A DNA stretch of 64,000 bases from Siderastrea radians (GCA_964017195.1 OZ024890.1:54307841-54371840); one strand, 5' to 3'. Shown: positions 36,501 to 48,607, counted from the stretch's first letter. A program made the numbers and translations. Notes: a model not told the origin generated them from the letters alone.

Positions 36501-39500
36501 GAAGTAAGTTGAACGACTATAAACCTTGTGCGAGTGCTTAATGACGAAAATTCATCCTTATATTCGTAGATTCGAACTTCAGTTAAAAGGGCGCTTTTGT
36601 TTCGCTCTTGTCTTTTCACTCTCTCCGTAACTAAGGTGAAACAGATTTCATAGAAGCTTTATGATTAAACTTGCCTAAGTAACCAGGTGAAGCTTGCTGG
36701 AAATTTGGGAATTTTAGCTAAATGGTAAGCACCCAGGTGACGTTTCTTGGATGAAATATGTAGAAAGCTTGGCGACTAGTTACAAGCTTACCTTGAAATC
36801 GTTCCTTGACACGGTTCCAGAGCCCTGGCGGTCAATGGAGGTAAACTCTTTCCAGAGCGTCTCCCAGTGCTGATCAATGTTGGTTTTCAACAGATGATGC
36901 AGTAAGTGCTTATCGCTGTTGAGTTTATTGGAGCGCATCATAAAATCGTTGTCGCCTCTTTTGGGCGGGGAAACTTTAGCATTTGGAAAAGCTGAGAGAA
37001 ACAAAGAATAAAATCAAGGAATTAGTCCTTATACCTGGGCTATGTGGAGGGAATTTTGCTTTATTTTTATCAACAGATTACTTAAATAATGTTTCTTTAC
37101 CAGAAAAAGCTTTAAGGTGATGTAGCCAGAACTGATTACTCCATCACCCAATGTTCTCAAGTTGCAATCCTTTAAGAAACTTGCCAATAGTTTTAAGTGC
37201 ACGAGTATCATTTTTAGAAATCTGAACAATTACTTGTAGGTTTCTGTTTAAATGAACGTGGCTTCATTATAACAATGACCCACTTTAAACAGAACCGTTT
37301 CGTTATGGGGTGCAATTACTGATGTTTGCGGTAGAATATCACTGTGGTCTATTACGAATACCCGAATTTGATAAGTTGATCCTCATTGTATGCGGTATAT
37401 TCGCTGAAAGCCAACGATTGGCGCGAGCTGTGTCCTTGGAAATTTTGACTTCTTTTTTCTTTTTCGTACGTTTTCAGATCGAAAATCTTATTTGTTTTCT
37501 AGCAAAACTATTAGACTACGCGTTTCCTATTAACACTAGCCAACACAAACTGCGCCTGTTTGGATTATGGTTTACATAGAACTCGTCCTCAATTTGGGAA
37601 AACTTCCTAACCTTCCTAACCCCGGTAGGGGCATTCCTTGACAGGCGGGAGACATGCTGAGAAGACGCTGGTATTTGTGTCCCCACATTAGTATGGGACT
37701 TGTTTTCCTAAGCTATAAGGTCTGACACTCGAATAAAGATTGTACTTCTACTACAACTAGTAAACGTGCTGTTTTCATCCAATCCAAAAACAACTATGAC
37801 TTGGCGTGCGTGTTTCCCACCCTAAGCACGGTTTCATGTTTCCTCTCTAACTTCCTTTAAGTTAATGGCGTTATTTGCGACTTTCGACATGCTGTTATTG
37901 CTCAGATGTGATTTCAAAACAAGCTCTGCTTTCTAAGTGTCATGAAAGGCGTTATTTTTTCACTGTCGTTTTAACAGTTGTAGAATAACTGAATTACCTG
38001 CGGAGTCTAGTGAATATCCAAATGTTCGTACAAACTGCCAGTATTCCAGACAGCCTCGCTGGTCAGTGATGAGCGTATCCCACAGTCGCTTGACCTCATT
38101 ACGAGTTACAGTCACGCCAAACCTGACGGAGATACACTGATTATTATGGATTGATTAAGACCACAGAAGTCAAACGAAAAAGAAACAACAACAGCCGTTT
38201 CTTAAAGCCTTCAAATATGTGGCCTGTTCAAGGCTCTCAGATAGTGGACTCGGCAAAAATGAAATGGGACCGTGAGATAGAAGACGTGCGGGAACTGAAG
38301 AAAAAGGGGGCGGCACGTTTTTTGCGCTCGTTTTCTCATTCGCTTCTCCTACTATCTCGGAGCCTGGGACAGGCTAAGAAATTTGAGTAAGTTTAAACGT
38401 TTACGAGCGTGAAGTTCGTAAGAAAACGATCCAAATAATGCCCCGATAAGCAGAATTTCACGCCGATAAAACATGGGTGACGCTTTCTTCATTTAGAACA
38501 CACACTCAACGTGAAAACCTTAAAGTTCTCCGAAATGACGTTAAGTCTTGAGGTAAAACTGAAATTTTCCACATTTGACTATTTTTCTTTGTAAAATTAT
38601 GGTGGGAACTGCGCACGCGGAGTAAGTTGGGCCGCTGTGCAGCTTGCGCCTGGATCAGGGACTGCGTCTAACGCTTGTGCTTGAGCATACAACAATGAAG
38701 GCACCAACTCCTTTGCTTCAATGTTCACACCCAGCCCGGTAAAAGCAGGGTAGGATCCAGGCCTAAACGAGCTGGGAGTACCTAGAGACTACGATGGGTC
38801 ACCTATTTTAACAAAAGTCAGAACTAACTTACGGCGTTATAAACTATCCAACAAGAATGTATCCATCAATAAATTTCATTTGAAAAAACCGAAAACCGTG
38901 GACAACTTTATTAATCTTTGAAATAACTAATAGAAAAAATAGAAGACAAATTTGAAATCCAAGCGGCTCCGTCAGCTTATACGTCCTGTGATCTCTCTTA
39001 TTCAGTGGGCAGCTACGAAAATTGGCACATCAAAGCCAAATAACAGTGTTCACGGTAAAAACAGTTTCTCACCTTTCCACTAGTTTAATCATCATATTCT
39101 GTGTCATTCTTTTGCTGTTGACTTCATCAAGTTCGTAGAAAGCCTGCAAACAACAAAGAAAATTCGAGAGGTTTCTCTCAAAAGCGGTTACGTGTTTACT
39201 AAGGTTTTAGGTTGGCTGAGCACAAAAATGAGTCCCTAAAACTCCTTTAATCTGGTCCAATGAATCCCCACGAATATGCTGTCGTGTATCCAGTGAGGTG
39301 AATACGCACCTTTTTGCCGCGCTTGCAACTGGTTACAAGCTGAACTTGTGTTCGAACTGGTTCATAAGGGACCTTCACACGACAAACTAAAGTTTGCAAA
39401 ATCATGTTGACAAATTCAACTGCATGGCAAACTCTTGCTTTTCTAAGACAAACCTGCACAAACATAACATCATTGTCTAATTTCCACTTTGGTGGCAATT

Positions 39501-42500
39501 AAGTCCAAATCTTTCCACTACTTGGAGCTTTAGAGTAGCTAAAGAGATCCTCTTCGACATACTAAAAATTCGCGCCACTTTCTCGCGTTTTCCAGCGCTT
39601 GCCACCAGTTGGACGTACTTGCTTCGAGTTCTGGTTGGTTCTTTGTGTTGTTTGCATCTATTGTGATTGGTCAGAGGGATGGATAACTTTGGTTTTTGTT
39701 TTGCGATACTCAACTGAAAATCGCCGCTTACTTGTTGGTCAACACAGCGTTGAAATCAAATGGTAGGCCATTTCCATAAAATGGTTGGTTTCCCAACGCC
39801 CTCTCTCTCGTGAAAGTGGGTCGGTTGGTCGGTTAAAAAAAGGAAAGCAAAGCAAGGTCGAGAAAAGAAACATGGACAAATTAATAAAATTTCCCCGTGA
39901 CTGCTACTTTGTAATGAGCGACTATCACTCTACGATGTCGAAAGATGTGTTCCTGATTTAAATGTCAGAGTCACTCTGAGATGTGCAAAAAGCGTATTAA
40001 ACTGGAAATACGCGAGAAAAGGGAGTAGGTTTTGGAAAGAAGTAGGTCTGTCGGGCGGTGGGAAACGAAACTTCTTATCGGGATGGCCTTCACAACTAAG
40101 AAGATTGTGTAATCTTACCTCTTCAAATGCCTGGTAATTATTCTGCAGCACTTTCTTGATCAGGGTTTTCAGTTCTTCCACGCTGCGCCCTTCCTGGCTG
40201 TTATAAGAATCCATGGACTTGATCGGTCGAAGTTGTTTCCTAGGCGACATCGGTGGGCTGTCTTTTTCCGGTAAGGGAGGGAGAGTTTCTTTCCGGTCCA
40301 TCACGCTGGATCGGTCAAACAGGCTCTTTGTTTCACTGTTTAAACAAAGCAAAGCAGTGTATCATTAAAACATGGTAAATTACGTATTTTTGTATTAAGT
40401 ATTAAAAGTGTAGTTCAGTATACATAATTTGCTCGACCGGAAGTAAACGCGCAGCAGATTCTCATCTATATTAGTGATATATGTATAGGCCATCCCTTGA
40501 CATCCCAAAAATGGGTATGGAATTGAAAAACAAGTTTCTATGGTAACAGGTTCAAAGAACAAATTTCAGCATTCAGCAATTTCAGCAAAATTTTCCAGGC
40601 ACTAGAAGAGGTGGCTTCTTACACTACTTTATTCTCCTCCTTTTGTAAATCGAAAACCAATTTTTGCTTAAGTATTATTTTCAGCCGGTCTGCTCCCTTT
40701 TTTATCCTGCTCTCCATTTACTTCGCCTTAAATTTGTTCTCCCCCCCCCCTTTTTTTCTTTCTTTTATTTAATTATTTATTTATTTATTTATTTTCTAGT
40801 CATGTGAACCTGTGTAAATGTGAACTGTTACAATAAAGTGTTAAAAAAATGGCTGTGGAAGGTGCGAATTACTGCATGAAAAATATAATCACCCGGGCCG
40901 AGACAAGCAAAGATCTTCTCTGTATATCTACACTGACGAGATGAAGTTAAGGCATCGAGATGTTAGCGGAATAAACCCATCCAAATTCCACGATAAAGCT
41001 TCAAAGAAATTGATTGCTTTGGGCGTAGTTGAGTTGACTTGGATTTAGAGCGACATCGAATGACGAACTGAATTTATTGAGGCAATTTTTTTGAGAAGTG
41101 CAAGTTCTGTAAAAATACATGTAACAAATTTTCAACAAAAGGAGAAAAAGGTTAATTGCTTTTAAAACTGTGGGCTGCGTCACTAGGTCAGTGTAACGGG
41201 CAAATTTAGACGAATAATTAGACAATGAAAAGCTTTATATATTCGCGAAAACGAATGAGCTGAGGAAAGGGATATGGGGACTGTTCTTTGACACAGCGTT
41301 GTTTTGACATTGAGAAAACCAGGCAATTTTTTTTATTTGAAAAGAAATGGTAAAGAACGGTATTTTCTCATGTTTCATTCCCCTTTCAAAATTCGCAAGG
41401 GTTTCTTTTCCAAAACCGACCACTAAGACGGATTAAAACTTACAAAGTGTCAAACTTGGACATGAACTCGACGTATTTGACCATGCCATCGCTATCGATT
41501 GGAACTTTCCTCAGAAAGGCATCAAACTCTTCGTCCGTCATATTTAAGTCAAATCTTCCCTCAACGGCTGCACGGAACTGTTGTTGAGTAAGAAGACCTG
41601 AATCCTTGCGGTCAATATTGCTGTAAAGAAAAGGCAATGATAGGATTAATAAAGGCGTGCTGAGATGATGTTAATGTCGAGTCAGAAGAAACAAGTTCTA
41701 GGGATAAATCTTGCTTAGTAGCGAAGACAATGACAATAATTAGTGTGGTGCTAATATGGCACTAATGTTGAGTCAGAAGACACAAGTTCTTGGGATAAAT
41801 GTTGCTTGTTGGCAACAGCCTGCGCGCAGACGTCTACTAATAGGAGACGTCTGCGCGCAGGCTAAAGGCTTAGGCAAAACTAGGAAGTTAAAGCGATATT
41901 GTACACCGTAATAAACAGTGTCATAGGACAGTACCGTTCAGTAGCTTTCCGATAACACAAAAGTTTAGAACCATCTGGTGCAGCATAATAAATAGACTTG
42001 CCACAAGTCGACCTTCGTTTTTAGTCATCCTCGAGCAAAGCGAGAGGAGGAATTTCGAGCAACAGGGGAAACCAACACAACAGATGGAAGAACGAAAACT
42101 GACTTACATGAGGAAAATAATATTGGAAAAAAACTTTCTGAAGCTCTACATAATAAACATAACCGCTGAATGGTCACATTTAATGATTTAATTCACAGAC
42201 TCAAGAATTAGATCAAACCACACGAGCCCAGATAAGACTCTGGGAGTCAAATGTTTGGCGGATTTAGAGTCCGCGAAAATCGCGCATGATTGGACGAATG
42301 TCGTGCTATTTGACGGTCCGCCGACAAAACCGAGGAAAATGTAAGGCTTTTAGTACAAGAAATAAGAGTTTGAACGTACAAGACATCTGTATAACCCGAA
42401 ACAAAGCTTTATCGGTGAAGGATTGGGTTAATTACCCCACTAAATCAGTGTCATGGCAAACAAGAGAGTGGCACCATGTACCTATCCCATCTTAGGATTA

Positions 42501-45500
42501 ATTTGAATCGCGATCGTTTGACGATGCGCGAATATAACACAATTAAAGCCATCGCGAAAATAAAAGGCATTAGGGTAGAAGACTAGAAAAGATATGAGTA
42601 CTGTTTTACACCACTGATGTGCAGACAGAAGGGCAAAGCCTTCAAGACACCTCTGTAGCGTCTGTTATGAAAGGTAAAATACTTTTGTATGCAGAAAAAT
42701 ACTCTTGAAAGTTTTCTCTTTTTTATTTAGCAGACATGACTCCTCGTAGCCTCGTTCATTGAATATATCAAGTAATCAGTACTTACTGAAATGTACCCAG
42801 TAGCGCCAGGAAGTCTCTCTGAAACAGGTCCATTATTCTGGCTTCGATCGCTGACGTCGTTGAATAGTTACTTCCTACTTCACTGTGATGATACCTAATA
42901 AATAACGACATACGAATAAGCGTGTAAGTAATTGACACTTGGTTTGACGTCCTATGTGTTTTATTAGTTGATTTCATGAAAAGAATCAGAACGTTTAACC
43001 CTATAGAGCGCTTTTCAAATGAGTGTCGTAAAACCAAAACCAAAGTAATTACCCCAGCCAATCACAACAAACACAAATTACCCAATGAACCAATCAGAAC
43101 TCGACGCTAATACATGTAACCAGCGCCAAGCGCGGGTAAACGCGTGCGAGCAAGTTGCGATTGGTTTGAGTTTTACTTCTGATTGGTCGAGAAAGTGGCG
43201 TGAGATTTTTTAACCAATCACAGAGCGAAGTAAAGCAAAACCAAGTCAAAACGCCAATTACTTTCGACACAATTGAAAACCACTCTAAGCCCTACCATTA
43301 ACATGCATATTCTCCTTACTAGCATTCACATCTTTCCTTGTGATACACGTTGGGAGAATTTGTTTAGACATCAAGACATTTTGTCTTTAATGATCATTTC
43401 AGTTGACCATCATGACCTGAGGAACTGTGCTTTGTGACCACCGCGGGTATGACTACCTCGATATCACGGTCACTTTACAAGGACATTCAAGTCCATTTGT
43501 TGCAAATGTAACACATCAAGAAGTCTAATGCGCCCAATTACGTGTTGTGTTTAATTTTCAACTTGTAAATTGCTCCATGTTTATATCTTAGTTATATTTC
43601 TGTTTTTATATCCTTGGGCCCGTGCCTCCTACTTTTGTTAGTGTTAACGTGTTATGTTTATTCTTTGGCGAAGTTAATGAAATAAAATAAAAAACAAAAT
43701 GAATGGCAGCCATTTTCTTATCTAATAACCTCGTTTATCCCCCCTCCCCCGGCGTTAATACGAACCCATCTTAGACCGCCGCTGATCGTATTTACAGAGT
43801 TCCTGCCAACATACTTTCTTATCGCCAACACGACATCCCCCGCCACTAAGCAGGCAACGCGTGAGTTTCTTGGAATTTCCAACATGTTTGGTCACAAGCC
43901 GATTATCGTTAGGCCAGTTAGCCCACGTTTCTTGTTTCAAAGTATTTTTTCAGTTACTTTTACATGCAAGCAAATGAACTAAGTTAAAGTAGAATTTGAA
44001 GTTGGTTCCTTTACATCTCCAAACAAATTCCATTTGGCCGTGTATGTGTACTAAAATAAACGTACAGATCATGTGACGTCAAACGTGCTAAGAACAAAGA
44101 AGCCCGCTACGAGCCGCATGTTAGTAGCCACTGATGCTCTTACCACGTTTTGGCGTCATCTGTGCGCTATCAGAGTACACATGCACGGACAAATGGGATC
44201 TATTTGTTTGATACATTGTTTTGATATCGGTTGTCCTACACAGAATTAGAAATGCTTTTAAAAAATTCTCGTAGTAATGATTTGCGCGAGCAGAACTTGC
44301 GACTCATTACGTCATTCGCACATCTGTACTTCCAGTCAAAACGCACGTTTTACTCTGTCCATTGTATAAATACCGTGTGGCACTAAATTTTTGCGGGTTC
44401 TAATTTTTGCGGGCTTTTTTACGATCCGCAAAAAAAAGTTCCCGGGGAAAAAAACTTCCCGCAAAAACTTTCTCAGCAAAAAGTTTCTCCACCGTCGATC
44501 GCCTTTTACATCTAATGTAAAAACATTTTGGTGGCTAGCTACTTAAATCGTCTATTTCATCCAGAAACAAAACGAAATTAAAAACAAAACCGGCATTCAA
44601 AAATGAAAAGATGAAATTGCAGTCGGTACACTACAAGTATTTATCTGATGAAAGCTTTACGGTGATTCCATTCAATTGCATTGCGCATCCTTTCTGCGCA
44701 TCATTTTTTGCGTGATTAGCGTGCGCACGAGCGCGCGCGCGTTCAGAACTTGATAGGTTTTCTATGGAAGCTGAGCTGTTCAGAGAAATAAATGGTCGTT
44801 TTCTCCTAAACTAACTCGGTGACCCCACTTTTTTATTCCATTTATTTAAGGAAAATACGACTTTACATGATATATTCAAATTTGAAGAACTTTTCTTTAT
44901 TCAATTTTGAAATATTCCGGTTGATTCACTACTACAGCCAGATTTTAGGCGTTTCACTGGAACCGTGCGGACGCTCGATTTGCCTATTATTTCAAATTAG
45001 TTTCCTTGTTACGGCAATTTTAAGACGTTTACTGTAACATTGTACTTCTATCATAAGAATAATGCTTATATTTCATTGCTAGTTATAACTTTGTTGAAGT
45101 AATGGGTGTCTCTAGTACAAGGATAGGTTTTTTTAATATTGCTGTCTAAAGATAGCAAAGTACCTATATACTACAGCCCCGTAGCGTGAAATCAGACCCG
45201 GTGACCCCCTCTTTTTATTTTATTTTTTTAATGTACTAGGTGTAATTAGTAACTGTGCAAAGTTTCAACAAATTCTCATTACAACTTCTTTTTCGATGGA
45301 ATCACCTTAAAGGAGAGGGTCGTCTGAGGGTAGTGTATTGATTAACTGAAAATGTGTTATACACCTGCATGTTGTTCGCCCAAGAGCCAATGATTACCTA
45401 CATTCGATTGTTTCTACTCAAAAAACGAGAATGTTGTAATTCCAAACGGAAGGCGACTTTCTGACAATCGCAAAAATTAATTCCCAGCAAGAAAAACCAG

Positions 45501-46687
45501 TTTTTCCCGATCGCAAAAAATTAGTTTCCGCAAAACACACACACATACACACAAAAATCGCCCATTCCCAAAATTACTCTCGCCAAAAAAATTAGTGCTA
45601 CACGGTATATTTAGACAACATGCTGGGTACACTGTAGTTCAATGAAGAATATCAGTGTAAACTACTCATACAGATTACCTGTGTAGTGGATTGGCCAAAA
45701 TTTTGTGGGGCATTCCTTGTTCACTGCGGTCCTGAAAGCGACGAAGAAACTCCTTGTACGAAATCTTGCCGTTGGAAGGCTCAACACCGCACCTGTAAAA
45801 AAACGTTCAAAAACTTGTGAAAAATGACAGCAAAAATCTCACATATATGCTAACAGGTTTTGTTACAGTATTCCAGAGTGTATCGCAAAGCCTAATCAGC
45901 CGTTTCGTCAAATCTAGTCATTAAAATTAATTGGATTACCCAAAAAACAGTGATAATTCAAAGAAATTTCAATAGCCAAATGTTTTGACGAAACAGGCAT
46001 TTTTACCTCTTTTTTTTACAATAACGGATGATTAAGTTCGCATTCTGGGGAGTAATAAAGAATTTTTTTTATACACATAAGCCTCGACTGTGACTCAAAT
46101 TTACAAGAACCTTTAAACTCTTCCAAACTCCCTCTCTGTGTTTGCATCAGGCTATGAAAGCACAAAACGCTCATTTTTTATTCCGCTGTCGAACTGGACC
46201 TTAGAATGAAGTTTAGGACAATTTGCCCACCAACCTAGCCAGGAAGTCATCCAGTTGCTTGTCCGTGCTCAAACGCAATCCAAAGTCTTCCATAACCCGC
46301 CTGAATTCATCTCGACTCACTTTACCAATCCGATCTAAATCCAGCTCGTTAAATGCGTGTTTCATGTCGGAGAATCCTTCGCGAAACTTCCTTTTCAACC
46401 ACCTCTCCACATCCAACGATTGCTTTCTTTCCACTTCGAGCTTTCTCGGAGAGCTCGCTTCGTCCCTTGAGCTGTTTTCTCGCATGGCAATTCCAAGTTT
46501 GCTCATTAGTCTCTCAGCTCGAATCGTTCCGTAGTTTTCAGTGTCATATTTTTGCCACAGTTTTTCAAACTCGTCATCTTCCATATAGAATCCCATTTTA
46601 TTGAGGACGTTTCTGAGCTCGGGTTTAAGAATTCGTCCCGAGCCTCCTGGGTTCATCTGCGGGATAAGATCTGCTACATCCAGGAAC
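33303..46687 (-). CDS. EFCAB6: EF-hand repeat protein resembling EFCAB6, last twelve exons
   Basis: Exons in transcript order: 46235-46687, 45679-45792, 42787-42894, 41444-41620, 40119-40335, 39073-39143, 37998-38122, 36792-36991, 35869-35954, 34836-34938, 34168-34236, 33303-33515. All junctions are GT-AG and in phase, giving 644 residues and a stop at 33303. About six EF-hand pairs are visible, for example FNELDLDRIGKVSRDEF, LYSNIDRKDSGLLTQQQF, FTSIDRQGSGTVSRNDF and FKKLDKDNNEFLTLQEF. Only the last keeps most calcium ligands; the others are degenerate. This layout matches EFCAB6 (DJBP), a long protein of many weak EF-hands linked in mammals to DJ-1 and the androgen receptor and expressed in testis. 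The first exon enters in phase, so 5' exons lie further right, outside the region that could be read. Another large EF-hand family is possible. Confidence 0.75.
34168..34236 (-). CDS. EFCAB6: EFCAB6-like exon k
   Basis: Acceptor ATTTTTAACAG, donor GTACCA, 69 nt, phase 0 at both ends. Encodes PMDDVVQKPNKGLSTVTAKL plus RDK. Confidence 0.7.
34836..34938 (-). CDS. EFCAB6: EFCAB6-like exon j
   Basis: Acceptor TTCTTTCACAG, donor GTAAGG, 103 nt. VNYVKFLEPYSKHRRG ends the EF hand and a His/Gln-rich linker follows. Confidence 0.75.
35869..35954 (-). CDS. EFCAB6: EFCAB6-like exon i
   Basis: Acceptor TATTTTGGTAG, donor GTGAGT, 86 nt. Encodes NILQDMCVELTDYESRVLCD and KFDLKKEG. Confidence 0.75.
36792..36991 (-). 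CDS. EFCAB6: EFCAB6-like exon h
   Basis: Acceptor TTTCTCTCAG, donor GTAAGC, 200 nt. A basic linker (AKVSPPKRGDNDFMMRSNK) leads to HWETLWKEFTSIDRQGSGTV, an EF hand with loop DRQGSGTVSRND. Confidence 0.85.
37998..38122 (-). CDS. EFCAB6: EFCAB6-like exon g
   Basis: Acceptor CTCCGTCAG, donor GTAATT, 125 nt. Encodes FGVTVTRNEVKRLWDTLITD and CLEYWQFVRTFG, the second hand of the pair. Confidence 0.8.
38222..38374. mobile_element. MITE with GCCTGTTC-AGGCTC termini, in an EF-hand gene intron
   Basis: GCCTGTTCAAGGCTCTCAGA at 38222 is mirrored by ...CTCGGAGCCTGGGACAGGC ending at 38374. About 153 bp, non-coding. A related, weaker copy may lie at about 35525-35655. Confidence 0.6.
39073..39143 (-). CDS. 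EFCAB6: EFCAB6-like exon f
   Basis: Acceptor TTGTTTGCAG, donor GTGAGA, 71 nt. Encodes AFYELDEVNSKRMTQNMMIK, a degenerate EF hand. Confidence 0.75.
40119..40335 (-). CDS. EFCAB6: EFCAB6-like exon e: Ser/Pro-rich linker
   Basis: Acceptor TTTAAACAG, donor GTAAGA, 217 nt. A basic, Pro-rich disordered linker (LPPLPEKDSPPMSPRKQLRP) is followed by VEELKTLIKKVLQNNYQAFE, the first helix of the next pair. Confidence 0.8.
41444..41620 (-). CDS. EFCAB6: EFCAB6-like exon d: EF-hand pair
   Basis: Acceptor TTCTTTACAG, donor GTAAGT, 177 nt. NIDRKDSGLLTQQQFRAAVE and PIDSDGMVKYVEFMSKF form an EF-hand pair. Confidence 0.85.
41668..41815. repeat. Diverged direct duplication, about 55-bp unit
   Basis: GAGTCAGAAGAAACAAGTTC near 41680 recurs as GAGTCAGAAGACACAAGTTC near 41770, both followed by GGGATAAATNTTGCTT. 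The copies are about 90 bp apart. Confidence 0.55.
41817..41863. other. Perfect 19-bp GC-rich palindrome, 9-nt loop
   Basis: AGCCTGCGCGCAGACGTCT at 41817-41835 is exactly inverted at 41845-41863, with loop ACTAATAGG. Each arm also contains the self-complementary words TGCGCGCA and AGACGTCT. Confidence 0.75.
42787..42894 (-). CDS. EFCAB6: EFCAB6-like exon c: linker helix
   Basis: Acceptor TTTATTAG, donor GTAAGT, 108 nt. Encodes YHHSEVGSNYSTTSAIEARI then MDLFQRDFLALLGTF, the entry helix of the next EF hand. Confidence 0.75.
43004..43287. mobile_element. MITE with TAGAGYGSTTTTCAA termini
   Basis: ATAGAGCGCTTTTCAAATGA at the left is mirrored by ATTGAAAACCACTCTA at the right, extending through GTGTCG and AAGTAATT. 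About 284 bp, with several CCAAT/ATTGG words inside. Non-coding. Confidence 0.65.
44371..45607. mobile_element. 1.24-kb element with TACCGTGTGGCACTAA termini
   Basis: TACCGTGTGGCACTAAATTT at 44371 is mirrored by AAAATTAGTGCTACACGGTA ending at 45607 (one or two mismatches). A second inverted pair, GGTGATTCCAT (about 44660) and ATGGAATCACC (about 45297), lies inside and suggests a nested insertion. No transposase ORF. The TACCGT start resembles the element at 1957-2221. Confidence 0.65.
45679..45792 (-). CDS. EFCAB6: EFCAB6-like exon b
   Basis: Acceptor TTTTTTACAG, donor GTAATC, 114 nt. Encodes CGVEPSNGKISYKEFLRRFQ, completing the EF-hand pair started in the previous exon. Confidence 0.8.
46235..46687 (-). 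CDS. EFCAB6: EFCAB6-like exon a: two EF-hand pairs
   Basis: Acceptor TTGCCCTCAG, donor GTTGGT, 453 nt. Starts FLDVADLIPQMNPGGSG and ends LDDFLA plus two bases (phase 2). A charged linker (SSRDEASSPRK) separates two EF-hand pairs. Confidence 0.8.
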
Positions 46688-46829
46688 CTGAGGGCAAAAA
46701 GGTAGCAGTGAAGGTCACAACAGTCGGCAAAGTTGGAGTCGCGACCGGTGCTTAACTACGGATTCTGATTTCTATGAGTATTACTTTCGACCTAGATGGG
46801 AAGCTAGTTCATCGGACGGTAATTAGTCC

Positions 46830-47010
46830 CATCATTTTTCGTCGGTTCCCACATACACACCTAGCTAGAGATAGACAATATGAAGTTAAGTTTCTTGTCC
46901 AAGGAAACAGCACACTTTCACAGCAATGCACAGTTTCGTCAACCTATACTCGAACCACTGACCCTGTGATCTTCGATCAAACGTTGCCACACCACGCACA
47001 AATTAAATGT
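46830..47010 (-). repeat. tRNA-derived SINE remnant
   Basis: Read on the minus strand, a B-box-like GGTCAGTGGTTCGAGT is followed by CCTTGGACAAGAAACTTAAC, a phrase common in metazoan SINE bodies. The A-box is weak. Non-coding. Confidence 0.4.
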
Positions 47011-47114
47011 CGCGGCAATGAACCTTTGTTTAAGTGAGTTTGAAAATTGCCATTTCTGAGGCGGTATGACTGACATGGTGTTTTTTTTGTGCCAAACTGT
47101 AGATGAGGCTTGTA

Positions 47115-47292
47115 CAGGGGCGGATTCAGTGGGGTGGATTGGGTAGCTAGCCACCCCCGTCTTTGGGGTCGTTTAAGCAATTAAATCAAGAAAGGGAACA
47201 TTAAACCATCACTGAGGCGATTTTGTCTCTGATGGTTCCGATATTATTGTCAGGTCAGCCACCCCCTTTCAAAAATCCTGGATCCGCCACTG
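47115..47292. mobile_element. MITE with CAGNGGCGGATYCAG termini and TTGTA duplication
   Basis: CAGGGGCGGATTCAG at 47115 is mirrored by CTGGATCCGCCACTG ending at 47292, with TTGTA immediately outside both ends (47110-47114 and 47293-47297). About 178 bp; the interior carries CCACCCCC runs. Confidence 0.7.
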
Positions 47293-47297
47293 TTGTA

Positions 47298-48082
47298 AGT
47301 AAGATTTTACGGTAGTGTGTTCCTAACTCAAGCAGAATTTAAAAGGAAGTAACAAGTCCCGTCCACACGTAAACATTTGTTCGTTTTCATCTGAAAAAGA
47401 GATTTTTAAAATACTGTCTACAAAAAGTTTTTAGTCAACTTGTTTGCGCTTTCATTCACTTTCGCTGTCTACGCGCAATCGGGGGATGAGGACGAATAAA
47501 GGAATAAGAATAACGGAAATCTCTTGAAGTGGAATAATGGCTTTAGTTTTCAGGAATAATGGAATAAAGATTTCTCTTGGAATAACCATCGACGGTTACA
47601 GTACCCTACTAACAGTGTACTTTTGCCCGTTAGAGTAGGAATAATGGGGTAATCAACACTCCATTATTCCTCTTCATCCAAGCGCAAAGTATTGAAAACG
47701 ACCAAAAACTCTATTTGTGGCTTGCGCGGACGCTGTTATGAGATCATCCTCAAAACATCCGTTTTCGACCCTTTTTGCTCATTCATGTGCAGACTGGAAA
47801 AGCACAACCGTATAAAAAAACCGTTTTCGTCCGTTTTCACAGTTTGTACGTAAACGATGACAATTCACCAATTTGTGTATTTTGCTTGCCTCAGCCTTCA
47901 GCCAACATTGTCGCATTGAACCGGATTTACCTCTTTTTCTGACGTAATACGCCCGTGAGTTTTTTCGGTTTTTGCGGGGTTTGACGGATTTACAAGACAG
48001 AATTTCCCCTTTGTTAGTGAATAACTCTTTCAAAAAGGGTCTTTAAAAGACGTTTGAAGGTGCCATTACGGCATATCTCTCT
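47298..48082. other. No gene seen
   Basis: A loose inverted pair, ACGTAAACATTTGTTCGTTTTC near 47368 and GTCCGTTTTCACAGTTTGTACG near 47830, suggests another old MITE. No exon was recognised, although 5' exons of the EF-hand gene must lie somewhere to the right. Confidence 0.35.
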
Positions 48083-48577
48083 TGTGGTCGCAGGACCGCC
48101 TTCGCTGCGAGGAAACGGACCAAGACGTCTAATAACAAATAGAATCCATTTATTACAGAGTCGTTACGCACGTTCGTTGAAACAAATAGGTGTGATTGTG
48201 TGGTAACGAAAACTAAAAATACAAAGGAAACAAAGAACCAGAATTACAACGGCAGGTAGAGCGTCGAATTATTACAACAGAAATAATATTACAAGAAAAC
48301 GAATCATTACAACTGGCCAAAAAACTTACATCTGTGTCCTTATAACCTTGCCAACACCTTAGAGTCCTTGAAAGCCGTTATTATGTCCGTTAAGCCGTAA
48401 AACCGTAAATTATAACATAAGCTAAACTCTTCGACCGTAGAAATCTAACGCCAAAATGTTCACTAGTCAATCGAAAAACTAGCGTGGTCATCCGGGACCC
48501 AGCACTCGGTCCAGACCGCCGCAGTTCGGAATTCAAAGTCACGTAATACAAAGTCACGCAAATGTTCTGCGGTAACA
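48083..48577 (-). repeat. 3' LTR (about 495 bp) with adjacent purine tract
   Basis: On the minus strand it begins TGTTACCGCAGAACA and ends GCGACCACA (TG...CA). A purine-rich tract, GGGGCCGGGAA (48578-48588), lies just before it. The gag-pol stop is only 30 bp upstream. The half at 48083-48336 is shared with the 5' LTR. Confidence 0.75.
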
Positions 48578-48607
48578 TTCCCGGCCCCTAAACGCCCGAA
48601 GGGGGGT

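Noticed and set aside
48331..48336. LTR boundary at the end of the 254-bp shared repeat (LTR of about 250 bp)
   Set aside because: No purine tract precedes it and flanking duplications do not match. TGTTACCGC with an adjacent purine tract at 48577 is a better LTR start, making the 5' copy truncated.
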